This document shows positions 6,996 to 16,371 of a stretch of 64,000 bases of DNA, piece after piece (position 1 is the first letter of the stretch; every line of letters begins with the position of its first letter). The notes below the pieces were generated by a model that saw nothing but the letters and a program-made list of their open reading frames with translations, did no database searches and was not told the origin of the DNA. The position numbers were made by a program, and so were the translations under genes. This stretch comes from Ruegeria atlantica (lineage in GTDB: Bacteria > Pseudomonadota > Alphaproteobacteria > Rhodobacterales > Rhodobacteraceae). The DNA lies in the NCBI RefSeq assembly GCF_013032505.1, contig NZ_WQCG01000001.1, forward strand, positions 1,054,001 to 1,118,000, given 5' to 3'.

Positions 6996-8865
6996 ACCAA
7001 ACGACAACCCCGCCGATCCGTTTAAGAAGGCCTTGGCCGAGGCCACCAAGGTTATGGCCGACGATCCAGAGCTGTCTGTAAGCTATACGGTCGACCCCTC
7101 GGGGCTGTCGGGCGAGTCGATGCGTTTGCCGCAGGTCTCGCGCCGAATGACGCGAGAAGAAGTGCTGCTGGCGCGCGGAACGGCGGATGCCTTGGCACTG
7201 CAGCGCAAGTACCATGACGATGCAACGCACAACCGCTATGCGCCACCGGGCGATATGGCGCGCGACTTGTATGAAGCGATGGAGGTCGCCCGGTGTGAGG
7301 CAATGGGCGCGCGGGACATGCCCGGCACCGCTTCGAACATTGATGTAAAGATCGGACACGAGGCACTGCGCCGCGGTTACGACCAGTGCAAGCAACCCGC
7401 AGATGCCCCTTTGTCGGTGGCCGCGGGTTATCTGATCCGCCACTTGGCAACCGGACGCGACCTGCCGCCTGCGGCCGAGAACATCATGAACCTCTGGCGT
7501 GGGTTCATCGAAGAGCAGGCTGGTGGCACGCTGGAAAAATTGCAGGACATCCTTTCGGATCAGGCCGAATTCGCCAAGTTTGCCCGTCAGATGATCAAGG
7601 ATCTTGGGTACGGTGATCAGTTGGGCGAAGACCCGGATGAGCTGGACGAAGATCAGGAAGATCAGGCTGAGGACGACGCCGAAGAACAGCCCGATCCCGA
7701 CAGCACCGGTCAGGATGATCAGGACGAACAGGACGCCGACGCGACCCCTGAGCAAACTCAGGAAGAGCAGCAGGATCAGTCCCAGGCCCAGGTCTCGATG
7801 GACGAGATGGCCGAAGATGAGATGGGTGAAGAGGCCGAGATGCCTGATGGCGAGGCGCCACTGGAACCCCCTGCCCCGCCGCCTGCATCCGAAGCCGACC
7901 CGGATTACAAGGTTTACCTTGGAACCTTTGACGAAGAGATCGCAGCCGAAGACCTGGCAGAGCCTGCCGAATTGGAACGGTTGCGCGCCTACCTGGATCA
8001 GCAGCTTGAGCCGCTGAAAGGCGCAGTAAGCCGTTTGGCGAATAAATTGCAGCGGCGGTTGCAGGCGCAACAGAACCGCAGCTGGGAATTCGATCGCGAG
8101 GAAGGCATTCTGGATGCGGGTCGTCTCGCACGCGTAGTTGCGAACCCAACCACTCCGCTAAGCTTCAAGGTCGAGAAAGACACTGAGTTCCGGGATACAG
8201 TGGTGACGCTGTTGCTGGACAACTCCGGCTCGATGCGGGGTCGTCCGATCTCGATCGCTGCCATTTGTGCCGACGTTTTGGCCCGTACGCTGGAGCGCTG
8301 TAATGTGAAGGTCGAAATCCTTGGTTTTACCACTCGGGCGTGGAAAGGCGGTCAGGCACGTGAGGCTTGGCTGAATGATGGTCGCCCCCAGCAACCCGGG
8401 CGCCTGAATGATCTGCGGCACATCATTTACAAGGGTGCAGATGCCCCGTGGCGCCGCGCGCGACCCAACTTGGGTTTGATGATGAAAGAAGGCCTGCTGA
8501 AAGAGAACATCGATGGTGAGGCTTTGGAATGGGCACACCGCCGGATGCTGGCGCGGCGTGAGCAACGCAAGATTCTGATGGTAATCTCGGACGGTGCGCC
8601 GGTTGATGATTCAACGCTCAGCGTTAACCCCGCGAATTACCTGGAGAAACACCTGCGTGACGTGATCGGAATGGTCGAAAAGCGCAAGATGGTCGAGCTT
8701 TTGGCCATCGGTATCGGCCACGATGTGACCAGGTATTATGATCGCGCGGTGACGATCACAGATGTCGAACAGTTGGCGGGTGCTATGACCGAGCAACTGG
8801 CGGCTCTGTTCGACAGCGATCCTCGGGCACGTGCGCGTGTGATGGGGATGAAGAAGGCCAGCTGA
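6988..8865 (+). CDS. cobT: Aerobic cobaltochelatase subunit CobT
   Basis: A 625-residue protein with an N-terminal CobT domain, a very acidic Asp/Glu/Gln linker at about 212-290, and a C-terminal von Willebrand A domain with MIDAS motif DNSGS at 411-415. It pairs with CobS as the ATPase part of cobaltochelatase, like BchD in magnesium chelatase. The start is a TTG at 6988 with GGAG 8 nt upstream, giving [16 protein letters not shown], which fits the family. The stop lies in a terminator hairpin. Confidence 0.95.
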   Translation: MSKPNDNPADPFKKALAEATKVMADDPELSVSYTVDPSGLSGESMRLPQVSRRMTREEVLLARGTADALALQRKYHDDATHNRYAPPGDMARDLYEAMEVARCEAMGARDMPGTASNIDVKIGHEALRRGYDQCKQPADAPLSVAAGYLIRHLATGRDLPPAAENIMNLWRGFIEEQAGGTLEKLQDILSDQAEFAKFARQMIKDLGYGDQLGEDPDELDEDQEDQAEDDAEEQPDPDSTGQDDQDEQDADATPEQTQEEQQDQSQAQVSMDEMAEDEMGEEAEMPDGEAPLEPPAPPPASEADPDYKVYLGTFDEEIAAEDLAEPAELERLRAYLDQQLEPLKGAVSRLANKLQRRLQAQQNRSWEFDREEGILDAGRLARVVANPTTPLSFKVEKDTEFRDTVVTLLLDNSGSMRGRPISIAAICADVLARTLERCNVKVEILGFTTRAWKGGQAREAWLNDGRPQQPGRLNDLRHIIYKGADAPWRRARPNLGLMMKEGLLKENIDGEALEWAHRRMLARREQRKILMVISDGAPVDDSTLSVNPANYLEKHLRDVIGMVEKRKMVELLAIGIGHDVTRYYDRAVTITDVEQLAGAMTEQLAALFDSDPRARARVMGMKKAS

Positions 8866-8896
8866 CGCTGGCCTTGCCTCCGGCAGGAGAATTTTT
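8854..8896 (+). terminator. Terminator after cobT
   Basis: Perfect 9-bp stem AAGGCCAGC / GCTGGCCTT (8854-8862 / 8867-8875) with the TGA in its loop, overlapping a second short stem around TCC (CTTGCC / GGCAGG), then AGAATTTTT ending at 8896. Confidence 0.65.
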
Positions 8897-8940
8897 CAAA
8901 AGATAGAAATGGGGCGTCCCCCGTTTGCAAGAGGTGTCAC

Positions 8941-10731
8941 ATGATTCAGTCCTTTGCCGTCACCGCACGTCCGGAACAGGGACCGCCAAGACTAGCCGCT
9001 TTGCGATCCCAGATGGCAAAGGATGGGCTGGACGGTTTCCTGATCCCGCGCGCAGATGCGCATCAGGGCGAGTATGTGGCCCCGCGCGATGAACGGCTGG
9101 CATGGCTGACGGGTTTTACCGGTTCGGCCGGATTCTGTGCGGCGTTGTCCGATATTGCGGGTGTGTTCATCGATGGCCGATACCGCACCCAGGTCAAGGC
9201 GCAAGTTGCGGAAGAATTCACGCCTGTACCCTGGCCCGAAACCAGCCTTAGTGCGTGGCTCAAGGAGCAACTGCCGAATGGCGGAAAGGTTGGTTTTGAT
9301 CCTTGGCTGCATGCAGCCGGGCAGATTTCCAGCCTGAAGAAAGAGTTGAACGCGAGCGGCATCGAGCTGGTTCGGTGTGACAATCTGGTGGATCGGGTTT
9401 GGCCGGATCAGCCTGAGGCCCCGTTAAATCCGGTCAAGGCACATCCAATTGAGTTTGCCGGGGAAACCGCAGCAAGCAAAATCGCGCGACTGGCGGATGA
9501 TCTAAAGCAGAACGGGTGTGAGGCGGCGATCATTTCCTTGCCGGATTCGATCATGTGGCTGCTTAACATTCGCGGATCGGACATCGGGTATAACCCGGTT
9601 GCCCATGGATTTGCCATTCTGCACGCCAACGGTCGAGTTGATCTGTTCATGGCGGCACAAAAACTGGCGGGCTTGGACGATCATCTTGGTGGGCAGGTGC
9701 AGGTTCACGACCCTCTATTATTTCTTGAGTCAGCAGCGGATCTGAGCGGCACGGTACAAGTCGATTTGGGAACCCTGCCGCAGGCCGTTGCCGATGTGCT
9801 AGGGGAAAAAATGTTGGATGCGGGTGATCCTTGCGGCCTTCCCAAGGCCCGCAAGAACGCGGCTGAAATTGCTGGTAGTGCCGAAGCGCATCTGCGCGAT
9901 GCAGTGGCTGTTATTGAGACTTTGTGCTGGCTGGACACTCAGGCCCCGGGAACGGTGACAGAGACTCAGGTGGTCACGCAGCTGGAGGAAAACCGCCGCC
10001 GGGACAACACGCTTCAGGACATCTCGTTCGATACAATTTCGGGAACCGGGCCTAACGGTGCAATCATGCATTACCGGGTGACCGAAGAAACCGACAGCCG
10101 GCTGGAGAATGGTCACTTGTTGGTTCTCGATAGCGGCGGACAGTATCTGGACGGCACAACCGACATCACCCGCACGATAGCGATCGGAGTAGTGGGCGAC
10201 GTAGAAAAGGCCTGTTTCACTCGCGTGCTGAAAGGGATGATCGACATGTCCTTGTTGCGCTGGCCTGCCGGTCTGACCGGGCGTGACATCGAGTGTATCG
10301 CGCGCGCGCCCCTGTGGGCGGCGGGTCAGGATTTCAATCACGGCGTCGGCCACGGGGTCGGCGCATACCTAAGCGTGCACGAAGGACCGCAGAGACTGTC
10401 CAAAGTCAGCCACGTGCCGCTTGAGCCGGGGATGATCCTATCTAACGAGCCGGGATATTACCGCGAAGGCGCGTTCGGCATTCGTATCGAAAACCTTGTA
10501 GTGGTGCAGGATGCCCCGTCCCTACCCACTGCGGATACCGAGCGTTCGATGCTGAACTGGCGGACACTTACATACGTACCGATTGACCGGCGGCTGATAG
10601 TGGTTGATATGCTTACGGTAGTTGAGCGCGCGTGGCTGAACTCATATCACCGCGACGTTGCGGAAAAAGTCCGGCCAAGGCTGGGCGATGACGCTCAACT
10701 GTGGTTGGATGCCGCAACTGCGCCGATCTGA
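8941..10731 (+). CDS. pepP: Xaa-Pro aminopeptidase (M24B family)
   Basis: A 596-residue, three-domain aminopeptidase P that removes an N-terminal residue preceding proline. Two creatinase-like N-terminal domains precede an M24 pita-bread catalytic domain. Metal ligands are visible: Asp in VLDSGGQYLDGTTDITRT (about 396 and 407), His in FNHGVGHGVG (about 467), and Glu in SNEPGYY and RIENL (about 503 and 517). The length matches the long eukaryote-like bacterial form. AGAGG precedes the start. The product is probably cytoplasmic. Confidence 0.9.
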   Translation: MIQSFAVTARPEQGPPRLAALRSQMAKDGLDGFLIPRADAHQGEYVAPRDERLAWLTGFTGSAGFCAALSDIAGVFIDGRYRTQVKAQVAEEFTPVPWPETSLSAWLKEQLPNGGKVGFDPWLHAAGQISSLKKELNASGIELVRCDNLVDRVWPDQPEAPLNPVKAHPIEFAGETAASKIARLADDLKQNGCEAAIISLPDSIMWLLNIRGSDIGYNPVAHGFAILHANGRVDLFMAAQKLAGLDDHLGGQVQVHDPLLFLESAADLSGTVQVDLGTLPQAVADVLGEKMLDAGDPCGLPKARKNAAEIAGSAEAHLRDAVAVIETLCWLDTQAPGTVTETQVVTQLEENRRRDNTLQDISFDTISGTGPNGAIMHYRVTEETDSRLENGHLLVLDSGGQYLDGTTDITRTIAIGVVGDVEKACFTRVLKGMIDMSLLRWPAGLTGRDIECIARAPLWAAGQDFNHGVGHGVGAYLSVHEGPQRLSKVSHVPLEPGMILSNEPGYYREGAFGIRIENLVVVQDAPSLPTADTERSMLNWRTLTYVPIDRRLIVVDMLTVVERAWLNSYHRDVAEKVRPRLGDDAQLWLDAATAPI

Positions 10732-10796
10732 CACTGAACTGTCACATAAACCGGGCAGAGGAGTGATCCGTACAAAAGACGAGGGAAGAAGCAGAG

Positions 10797-11138
10797 ATGA
10801 CAGAGATAACGATCCGCAAAGCAGCCGGTAAATGGAGTGTTCGTTCCGGGGGCGCCGTTCTGGGCGAAAGCGTGAATGCACTGGAACTGCTGGAAGGTGA
10901 TCTGGACCCAGTGATCTACTTCCCCCGCGTCGACATCGGAATGGCGTTTTTGGATCGTACAGATAAGATCACGAATTGCCCGCACAAGGGCGATGCAACG
11001 CATTTCTCAATCGTCAACAAATCCTCGGTGACCGAAAACGCAGCGTGGAGCTATGAAGATCCGGTTGCCGCAATGGGCGAGATCAAGGGTTATGTCGCGT
11101 TCTATCGCGTCGACTCCGTTAAGGTCGAACAGATCTGA
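10797..11138 (+). CDS. DUF427 domain protein
   Basis: A 113-residue protein that fits the DUF427 family along its whole length: IYFPRVDIGMAFLDRTD, CPHKGDATHFSI, and AWSYEDPVAAMGEIKGYVAFY. The family is a small beta-barrel of unknown function. It lies 65 nt after aminopeptidase P and is convergent with the FAD oxidoreductase; the two stops share a 7-bp hairpin (11133-11149). Confidence 0.8.
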   Translation: MTEITIRKAAGKWSVRSGGAVLGESVNALELLEGDLDPVIYFPRVDIGMAFLDRTDKITNCPHKGDATHFSIVNKSSVTENAAWSYEDPVAAMGEIKGYVAFYRVDSVKVEQI

Positions 11139-11143
11139 CCCTG

Positions 11144-12469
11144 TCAGATTGCCTCTCTGACCCGCTCGGTTGAGGCCAGGTCGTGACGCACACGCCCATA
11201 GGCTTGCGCCATTGAGGTCAGGGTGTGCGGCGCGCAACCAATTTCCGTTAGGCAAGAAGCATCAATCACGCGAACCCGCTGTTGAAACGCTGTATCAACC
11301 AACTGATCCACAGGCTCGCGACCCGGCCCAAAGGTCAGGTTGTGATAGTGAAACCCTTGACCCGGCGCAGTTCTACCCAGATTGTGGCGCACGCGATGCG
11401 AGGCCAACCATTGCAGCAGCTGCTGTAGACCGTCATCCTGTTCCGGTTCCGGTACATGCGTCACTTCGATCTGACTCTGCTGAGGTTGGAAACGAAACTG
11501 CACAAATGTCTTGGGCGTCCAAATCCGAACGGGTTGCACGAAATCAATAAAACGCCCCACGCGCCAACCGCGCAGGCGCGGGCCCAGACCCAAAGTTGTC
11601 GTCACAAGGCTGACCGGCGCCTGCGAAACAGCGTAAACGGACGCAAAAAGATCACACCGTCCCTCTCTTTTCAGCTTGAGTGTCAGCGCGTGGAAGTTTC
11701 CGCGGTTCCTGTAATGCCGCGGCGATCCCAACGCCCGACCCAGCCTTAGGCAGTTAATTGTATGTGGCGCGTGGTCTACGAAACCTATCTCGGTGATCTG
11801 CGGCAAGCTACGCGCAAGCAGAGTTGCAGTGCCCAGCACACCGGCCGCCACGAACACTTGGCGGGCCTGAACGCGTGTCCCATCCGCCATTTGCAAGTTC
11901 ACGCAATTCTGGTCGTTTTCGATCCGTTGCACACGTCCCGCACGAACTTCTACACTTGGCATTTCGCGCAGGCGATTTTCAACGGCCCGTGCCATGGCCC
12001 CCAAGCCGATATCCGGGGCGTCCTTCGTCCCCGCCAAAAGACGCGGGGCGCTTTTTTCCAGGCCATCACCCAGATTTCCAAGCCTGGCGCCGCCAATGAC
12101 CTGAAGGTCACTTTGCACGGTGTCACAAGCGGTGGCGTAATCTGTCCACGTCTCAAGATACCGCCCGCGTCCCCAAGAATCTTCGCTATTGTAGACTTGC
12201 AATTGTCTGCCCCAATAGTTGGCAAGCCCTCCTATTTCGGCGGCAACAAACAATGGGGGCGCATCCCCGGATACATCCGTGCATTCTGTCATAAACGCAG
12301 GTTGCTGTCGCTCATACGCAACGGAAACCATCTTGGCTGGACCGCCTTCAAATGGCTCGGAAGCCTCTCCTGTGACCACCACCACCGAGCCTGAAACCGC
12401 CCGCATGGCGGTTAGAGCAGCATAGCTAGCGGGGCCAGCACCTATCAACGCAACATCAAAAACTCGCAT
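11144..12469 (-). CDS. FAD-dependent oxidoreductase, GMC-like
   Basis: A 441-residue flavoprotein. The dinucleotide-binding motif DVALIGAGPASYAAL is at about 5-19. The C-terminal half resembles the GMC oxidoreductase C domain: HYHNLTFGPG near 375 and IDASCLTEIGCAPHT near 405, followed by the TSMAQAYGRV helix that closes the FAD site. The substrate is unknown; relatives act on sugars, sterols or alcohols. Its ATG lies within the last codons of a 25-codon reading frame (12456-12533), overlapping by 14 nt, which suggests translational coupling. Confidence 0.7.
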   Translation of the reverse strand: MRVFDVALIGAGPASYAALTAMRAVSGSVVVVTGEASEPFEGGPAKMVSVAYERQQPAFMTECTDVSGDAPPLFVAAEIGGLANYWGRQLQVYNSEDSWGRGRYLETWTDYATACDTVQSDLQVIGGARLGNLGDGLEKSAPRLLAGTKDAPDIGLGAMARAVENRLREMPSVEVRAGRVQRIENDQNCVNLQMADGTRVQARQVFVAAGVLGTATLLARSLPQITEIGFVDHAPHTINCLRLGRALGSPRHYRNRGNFHALTLKLKREGRCDLFASVYAVSQAPVSLVTTTLGLGPRLRGWRVGRFIDFVQPVRIWTPKTFVQFRFQPQQSQIEVTHVPEPEQDDGLQQLLQWLASHRVRHNLGRTAPGQGFHYHNLTFGPGREPVDQLVDTAFQQRVRVIDASCLTEIGCAPHTLTSMAQAYGRVRHDLASTERVREAI

Positions 12470-12533
12470 AATATGAACCTTTGCCCGGCCCCCACCACGG
12501 TTTCCCCCAGACGGGCACGATAAAATCGCTCAA
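12456..12533 (-). CDS. Candidate 25-residue Trp/Gly/Pro-rich peptide upstream of the FAD oxidoreductase
   Basis: A TTG-started frame with a weak AGG 5 nt upstream encodes MSDFIVP, then VWGKPWWGPGKGSYY, and ends in ASF-stop inside the oxidoreductase gene. It has three Trp, five Gly and three Pro in 25 residues and no Cys. I do not recognise it. It could be a leader for translational coupling, a modified-peptide precursor or a chance frame. An open frame extends upstream to 12710, but that part looks non-coding. Confidence 0.3.
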   Translation of the reverse strand: MSDFIVPVWGKPWWGPGKGSYYASF

Positions 12534-13221
12534 ACAAACCTGTGGGAGTGGTTGAGAACAACTGTTACTAAAATTGACGTCTCGGGAAACCTTTGCGCCA
12601 GAAGCATGAAAGCCAGCGACGCACCTACCCGCTGACGTGACGAAACACGGACCGCATCGTGCCGAAAATAACGACCCGTTGATCCGCTTGTCATCTTGGG
12701 AGACCTTCAAATCAGATCTCCAGGTCGGATATCTGTAAAATTGTTCTCGCGACTGGGTCGTGGACGTGAATGACGCGCGCAGGCAACGAGAATCCAGGCG
12801 TGCAAATCAGGATGCAGAAATAGCATTTTCAAATTACTCCCGTTCGCGCGAGTTTCAGTTCAAAAATAATTCAATACAGTTAGGTCGTTCAAGATTCTGA
12901 AATTACTCGGTTCCCGACACGTGCTATGGGAATAAAATTTCCTTTGGTCACGTAGGGATAACGCTGCAATCGTCACCAATACTAACGATTTTTTGGCCTT
13001 TTGATCAAGAAAACCGAGAAAACTGAAAGATACTTAGCTGATTCCCGGGTGCAACTGACCAGCAAAATATCGCCAAGACATGCAGCAAATTGGGCTTTGT
13101 TGGCAGAGTGATACCAGCAAGCCCCCTGATACATCAGGCTCACGGTCTAATCACGGGGCTGTTGCATGCATGTGAGGCATCAAGAGTGCACAATGTCCCT
13201 GAACATCGCCCAGAGGATGCC
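12534..13221. other. Long gap between FAD oxidoreductase and DUF3179 genes
   Basis: About 690 bases with no convincing protein gene. 12740-13080 is AT-richer than its surroundings, with runs of A and T, and probably holds the promoters of both neighbours. I see no riboswitch, repeat or terminator that I can support. Confidence 0.5.
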
Positions 13222-14589
13222 ATGCCAATTAACCGTCGCAGATTCGCAGGATCAATGGGGGCCCTGCTATTGTCACCCGGAACGCTTTCCGCACAACAAG
13301 ATCCGGTGCTTGATGCCGTGCGTTCCACCCTGTTCGGAAGCAACGCAGAATTTGAGGAGGGAATGGCCTTTCTTGCCCAACGCGGCAACCCGGATGTGGT
13401 GCCCGCTTTGCTGACCGGTATGCGATACGCCAGACGTCGCAGCAGCGAGATCGCGCAGGTCATGCAGACCCTGACAGGTGAGAGGAACGGCCAAGACTGG
13501 TTTGACTGGATGTTGTGGCAAGAAAAGAACCCACAAATCGTCCCGCACCCCTCGCTTATCCCGTTCAAGCGCGAGGTACTTCTGGGTATTGATACGAATT
13601 TCGACGTCTTCCTGAAACCAAAGTACCTTCAACGTGACAAGATGAAGATACGGTTTGAAGAGATCGCATGGGGTGGCGTGCACAAGGACGGCATCCCGTC
13701 GCTGGACAATCCGGCGCTGATTTCAGCAGTTCGTGCGGATTACCTTAAGGACGATGATCTGGTCTTTGGCGTTTCGATCAATGGCGACGTGCGCGCTTAC
13801 CCTTTGCGGATCATGGGCTGGCACGAGATGTTTAACGAGGTGATTGGCGGGGTTCCGGTGGCCTTGGCGTATTGCACCCTGTGCGGCTCAGGAATTCTAT
13901 TTGAAACACAGGTTCCGGGCCGCGGCAAACCGCTGATTTTCGGTTCATCGGGATTTCTGTACCGATCCAATAAGCTGATGTTCGACCGCCAGACGCATTC
14001 TTTGTGGAACCAATACACCGGCAGGCCGGTCGTCGGCCCGCTTGTCGACAGCGGCATCGAACTCAAGCAGCGCCCGGTGGTCATCACCACCTGGCAAAGT
14101 TGGAAAACATCGCATCCGCAAACCAAGGTTCTGTCGCGCAATACCGGCTACCGTCGGAACTATGGCTCCGGCGTGGTCTACCGTGACTACTTTGCGTCAT
14201 CTGAGTTGATGTTTCCTGCCCTCGTTGACCAGTCACAGCATCGGCAAAAGGACTATGTGTTCACCATCCGCCAGTTCGGCGCGGCGCGAGCATGGCCGAT
14301 GGATGCGTTCAGTCGGGCACGGGTGATCAATGACGCGATCGCCGGCCGGCCGCTGGTCTTGGTCGGTAACTCAGACAAACGCGCTGTGCGGGCATATGAG
14401 CGCGGATCTCACACGTTTGCCGCGTCGGGCGGCGGGCTGGTGGATGAAACGGGCCAGAAGTGGACAATGACCGAAGAGGCGCTGATCGCGCCTGATGGTG
14501 CCGAATTGCCCCGGGTCGCTGGTCATGTCTCATACTGGTTCGCGTGGGACAACTATCTGGGTGATACAGCGACCGTGTACCGACGCTAA
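13222..14589 (+). CDS. Tat-exported DUF3179 domain protein
   Basis: A 455-residue protein. It opens with a twin-arginine signal (NRRRFAGSMGALLLSP) and a likely cleavage site after LSAQ. The rest matches the DUF3179 family, including GDVRAYPLRIMGWHEMFNEV, CTLCGSGILFE with two Cys that may bind metal, and FGSSGFLYRSNKLMFDRQT. The function is unknown and the site is periplasmic. Start 13222 has AGAGGA upstream; a longer frame from 13090 lacks one. Its 3' end overlaps the convergent ClC gene by 4 nt. Confidence 0.75.
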   Translation: MPINRRRFAGSMGALLLSPGTLSAQQDPVLDAVRSTLFGSNAEFEEGMAFLAQRGNPDVVPALLTGMRYARRRSSEIAQVMQTLTGERNGQDWFDWMLWQEKNPQIVPHPSLIPFKREVLLGIDTNFDVFLKPKYLQRDKMKIRFEEIAWGGVHKDGIPSLDNPALISAVRADYLKDDDLVFGVSINGDVRAYPLRIMGWHEMFNEVIGGVPVALAYCTLCGSGILFETQVPGRGKPLIFGSSGFLYRSNKLMFDRQTHSLWNQYTGRPVVGPLVDSGIELKQRPVVITTWQSWKTSHPQTKVLSRNTGYRRNYGSGVVYRDYFASSELMFPALVDQSQHRQKDYVFTIRQFGAARAWPMDAFSRARVINDAIAGRPLVLVGNSDKRAVRAYERGSHTFAASGGGLVDETGQKWTMTEEALIAPDGAELPRVAGHVSYWFAWDNYLGDTATVYRR

Positions 14590-16271
14590 GAGTGTTCTTC
14601 GGCTGCTGTAGCCGCTAAGGCGCGGTTATAAGCCTTCAACGCATCTATATGGTACAGCGCCCCAACCGGGCTTTCGCTGCCGTCTTCATCGACAACCACA
14701 ACCGGAATGCAGGGGATGTCATCCCGGTCGAAATAGGGCATCGCGGCCTCCAGCGTGGCGCTGGCCTGAACACATAAACCCTGTTCAATCAGTTCTTCCG
14801 CTTGCTCCTTGGTGATCGAGCGGGCGTCGCCAAGGGGCCGCATGACGGCCCCAGCCCGCAGCATAGCCAACAAATACGCTTGCGGCCCAGCGGCTAAATG
14901 CACGTTGCGGCGTTCCAGCTGCGTCAGGAAAAAAGACCGGTCCACAAGGCGCGAAGCCAGCGCCGTCGACATCGAAACCGAAACCATCACAGCCAAGCCG
15001 ATCTGCCAATCTCCCGTGAGTTCAAAAACGATCATCGTGGTCGAAATCGGTGCGCCCAGTACGGCAGCGGCAACGGCCCCCATTCCGGCAAAGGCATAAA
15101 GCGTATGTGTGCCAGATACATCCGGTAACAGCCCAGTTGCGATCAAGCCAAAAGCCAACCCGGTCAGCGCTCCTATCATCAACGAAGGCGAGAACACTCC
15201 GCCGCCCATTCGCCCACCCATGGTGATCGCAACAGCTATGGTCTTGATCACGGCGAACAGAATGGCAATGCCAAGGGTCAGATCGCCTGTCAGAGCGCGG
15301 ATCGTCGTCTCATACCCGACGCCGATGATGTGCGGAAACCAGATCGCCAGAAGCCCCAGCATCGCCCCCGAAACCGCCGGTCGCAGCCAACGTGGCAGGG
15401 AAAGCCGGTTCTGGACATGGTTGCCGATATCCTCGGCAAAGAAGATCGATCGCATCAGCAACAACGAGACCAAGCCACATATCAGGCCGAGGATCAGAAA
15501 GGCCGGCAATTCCACGTAAAATTGGAGTGAACCGGGTGTATCCAGAACAAACTCGGTCACATCGCCATATTCCAACCGGTTGATGACCGTACCTGCAACC
15601 GAGGCAATCACGATAGGAGCGAACGCATGTACCGCAAAGTGGCGCAGCACAACCTCAAGCGCGAAGAGTGCACCAGCGATGGGGGAATTGAAGCTGGCCG
15701 AAACAGCAGCGGCCACAGCGCACCCCAACAGATCGCGCCCAGTGATACCGTCGGCATGGATCCGGTTGCTGACCCAGGTCGAGATTACACCAGCCATATG
15801 CACGACCGGCCCTTCCCGCCCCGTAGAGCCACCCGTGCTGAGCGTAATGAGCGAGGCAAAGAACGAGGCAATACCCGCCTTGCCCTCGACCCGGCCATCG
15901 GTCACTGCAGCGCCTTCTATCACGTCAGCGACGGATCGTACCCGCCCATCATCCGTGAACTTGTGCAAGATTACACCCACGATCAGGCCACCTATGATCG
16001 GCGTGATCAAGATGACAATCCAAGGCAGTTTTTCCGCGTGGCTATGCAACAGCAAAATGTCTTCGGTGTCGTAGACATAAGCCTGAAGCCAGCGGATCGC
16101 CTTGCGGAAGCCCAACGCCATGAAACCGGCTGCAATCCCAATGGCCAGCGCGATGAACCAGAATTGAATCTGGCTGGGCCCACGACGCAGCATCACCCGC
16201 CAGGCATCCTTTATCGCGGCCAGAGCCTGATTGAGCTGGTTGCGCAGAACGGTGCGGGTTGATTGGGTCAT
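14586..16271 (-). CDS. ClC-family chloride channel/transporter with C-terminal CBS-like region
   Basis: A 561-residue membrane protein with about ten or more helices. Selectivity motifs are visible: GREGP at 151-155 with the gating Glu, and GGVFSPSL near 365; the usual GSGIP is changed to GRVRSVAD. The last 90 residues resemble a CBS domain. Members move chloride or exchange Cl-/H+ at the inner membrane. It stands alone, convergent with the DUF3179 gene. Confidence 0.85.
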   Translation of the reverse strand: MTQSTRTVLRNQLNQALAAIKDAWRVMLRRGPSQIQFWFIALAIGIAAGFMALGFRKAIRWLQAYVYDTEDILLLHSHAEKLPWIVILITPIIGGLIVGVILHKFTDDGRVRSVADVIEGAAVTDGRVEGKAGIASFFASLITLSTGGSTGREGPVVHMAGVISTWVSNRIHADGITGRDLLGCAVAAAVSASFNSPIAGALFALEVVLRHFAVHAFAPIVIASVAGTVINRLEYGDVTEFVLDTPGSLQFYVELPAFLILGLICGLVSLLLMRSIFFAEDIGNHVQNRLSLPRWLRPAVSGAMLGLLAIWFPHIIGVGYETTIRALTGDLTLGIAILFAVIKTIAVAITMGGRMGGGVFSPSLMIGALTGLAFGLIATGLLPDVSGTHTLYAFAGMGAVAAAVLGAPISTTMIVFELTGDWQIGLAVMVSVSMSTALASRLVDRSFFLTQLERRNVHLAAGPQAYLLAMLRAGAVMRPLGDARSITKEQAEELIEQGLCVQASATLEAAMPYFDRDDIPCIPVVVVDEDGSESPVGALYHIDALKAYNRALAATAAEEHS

Positions 16272-16371
16272 TGGCCCTCGGGGATCACGTCTTTCCCCTT
16301 AGTAAGCCACGGAGCGCCCTTATAAAAGTGGGATCGCGACGGATTGAACACAGGAAAGCGTCAGAAAAGCC

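Noticed and set aside
12534-12710. N-terminal extension of the 25-codon peptide frame to 84 residues
   Set aside because: TTG start, no ribosome binding site, and low-quality residue composition upstream of the Trp-rich part. Only the short form seems worth testing.
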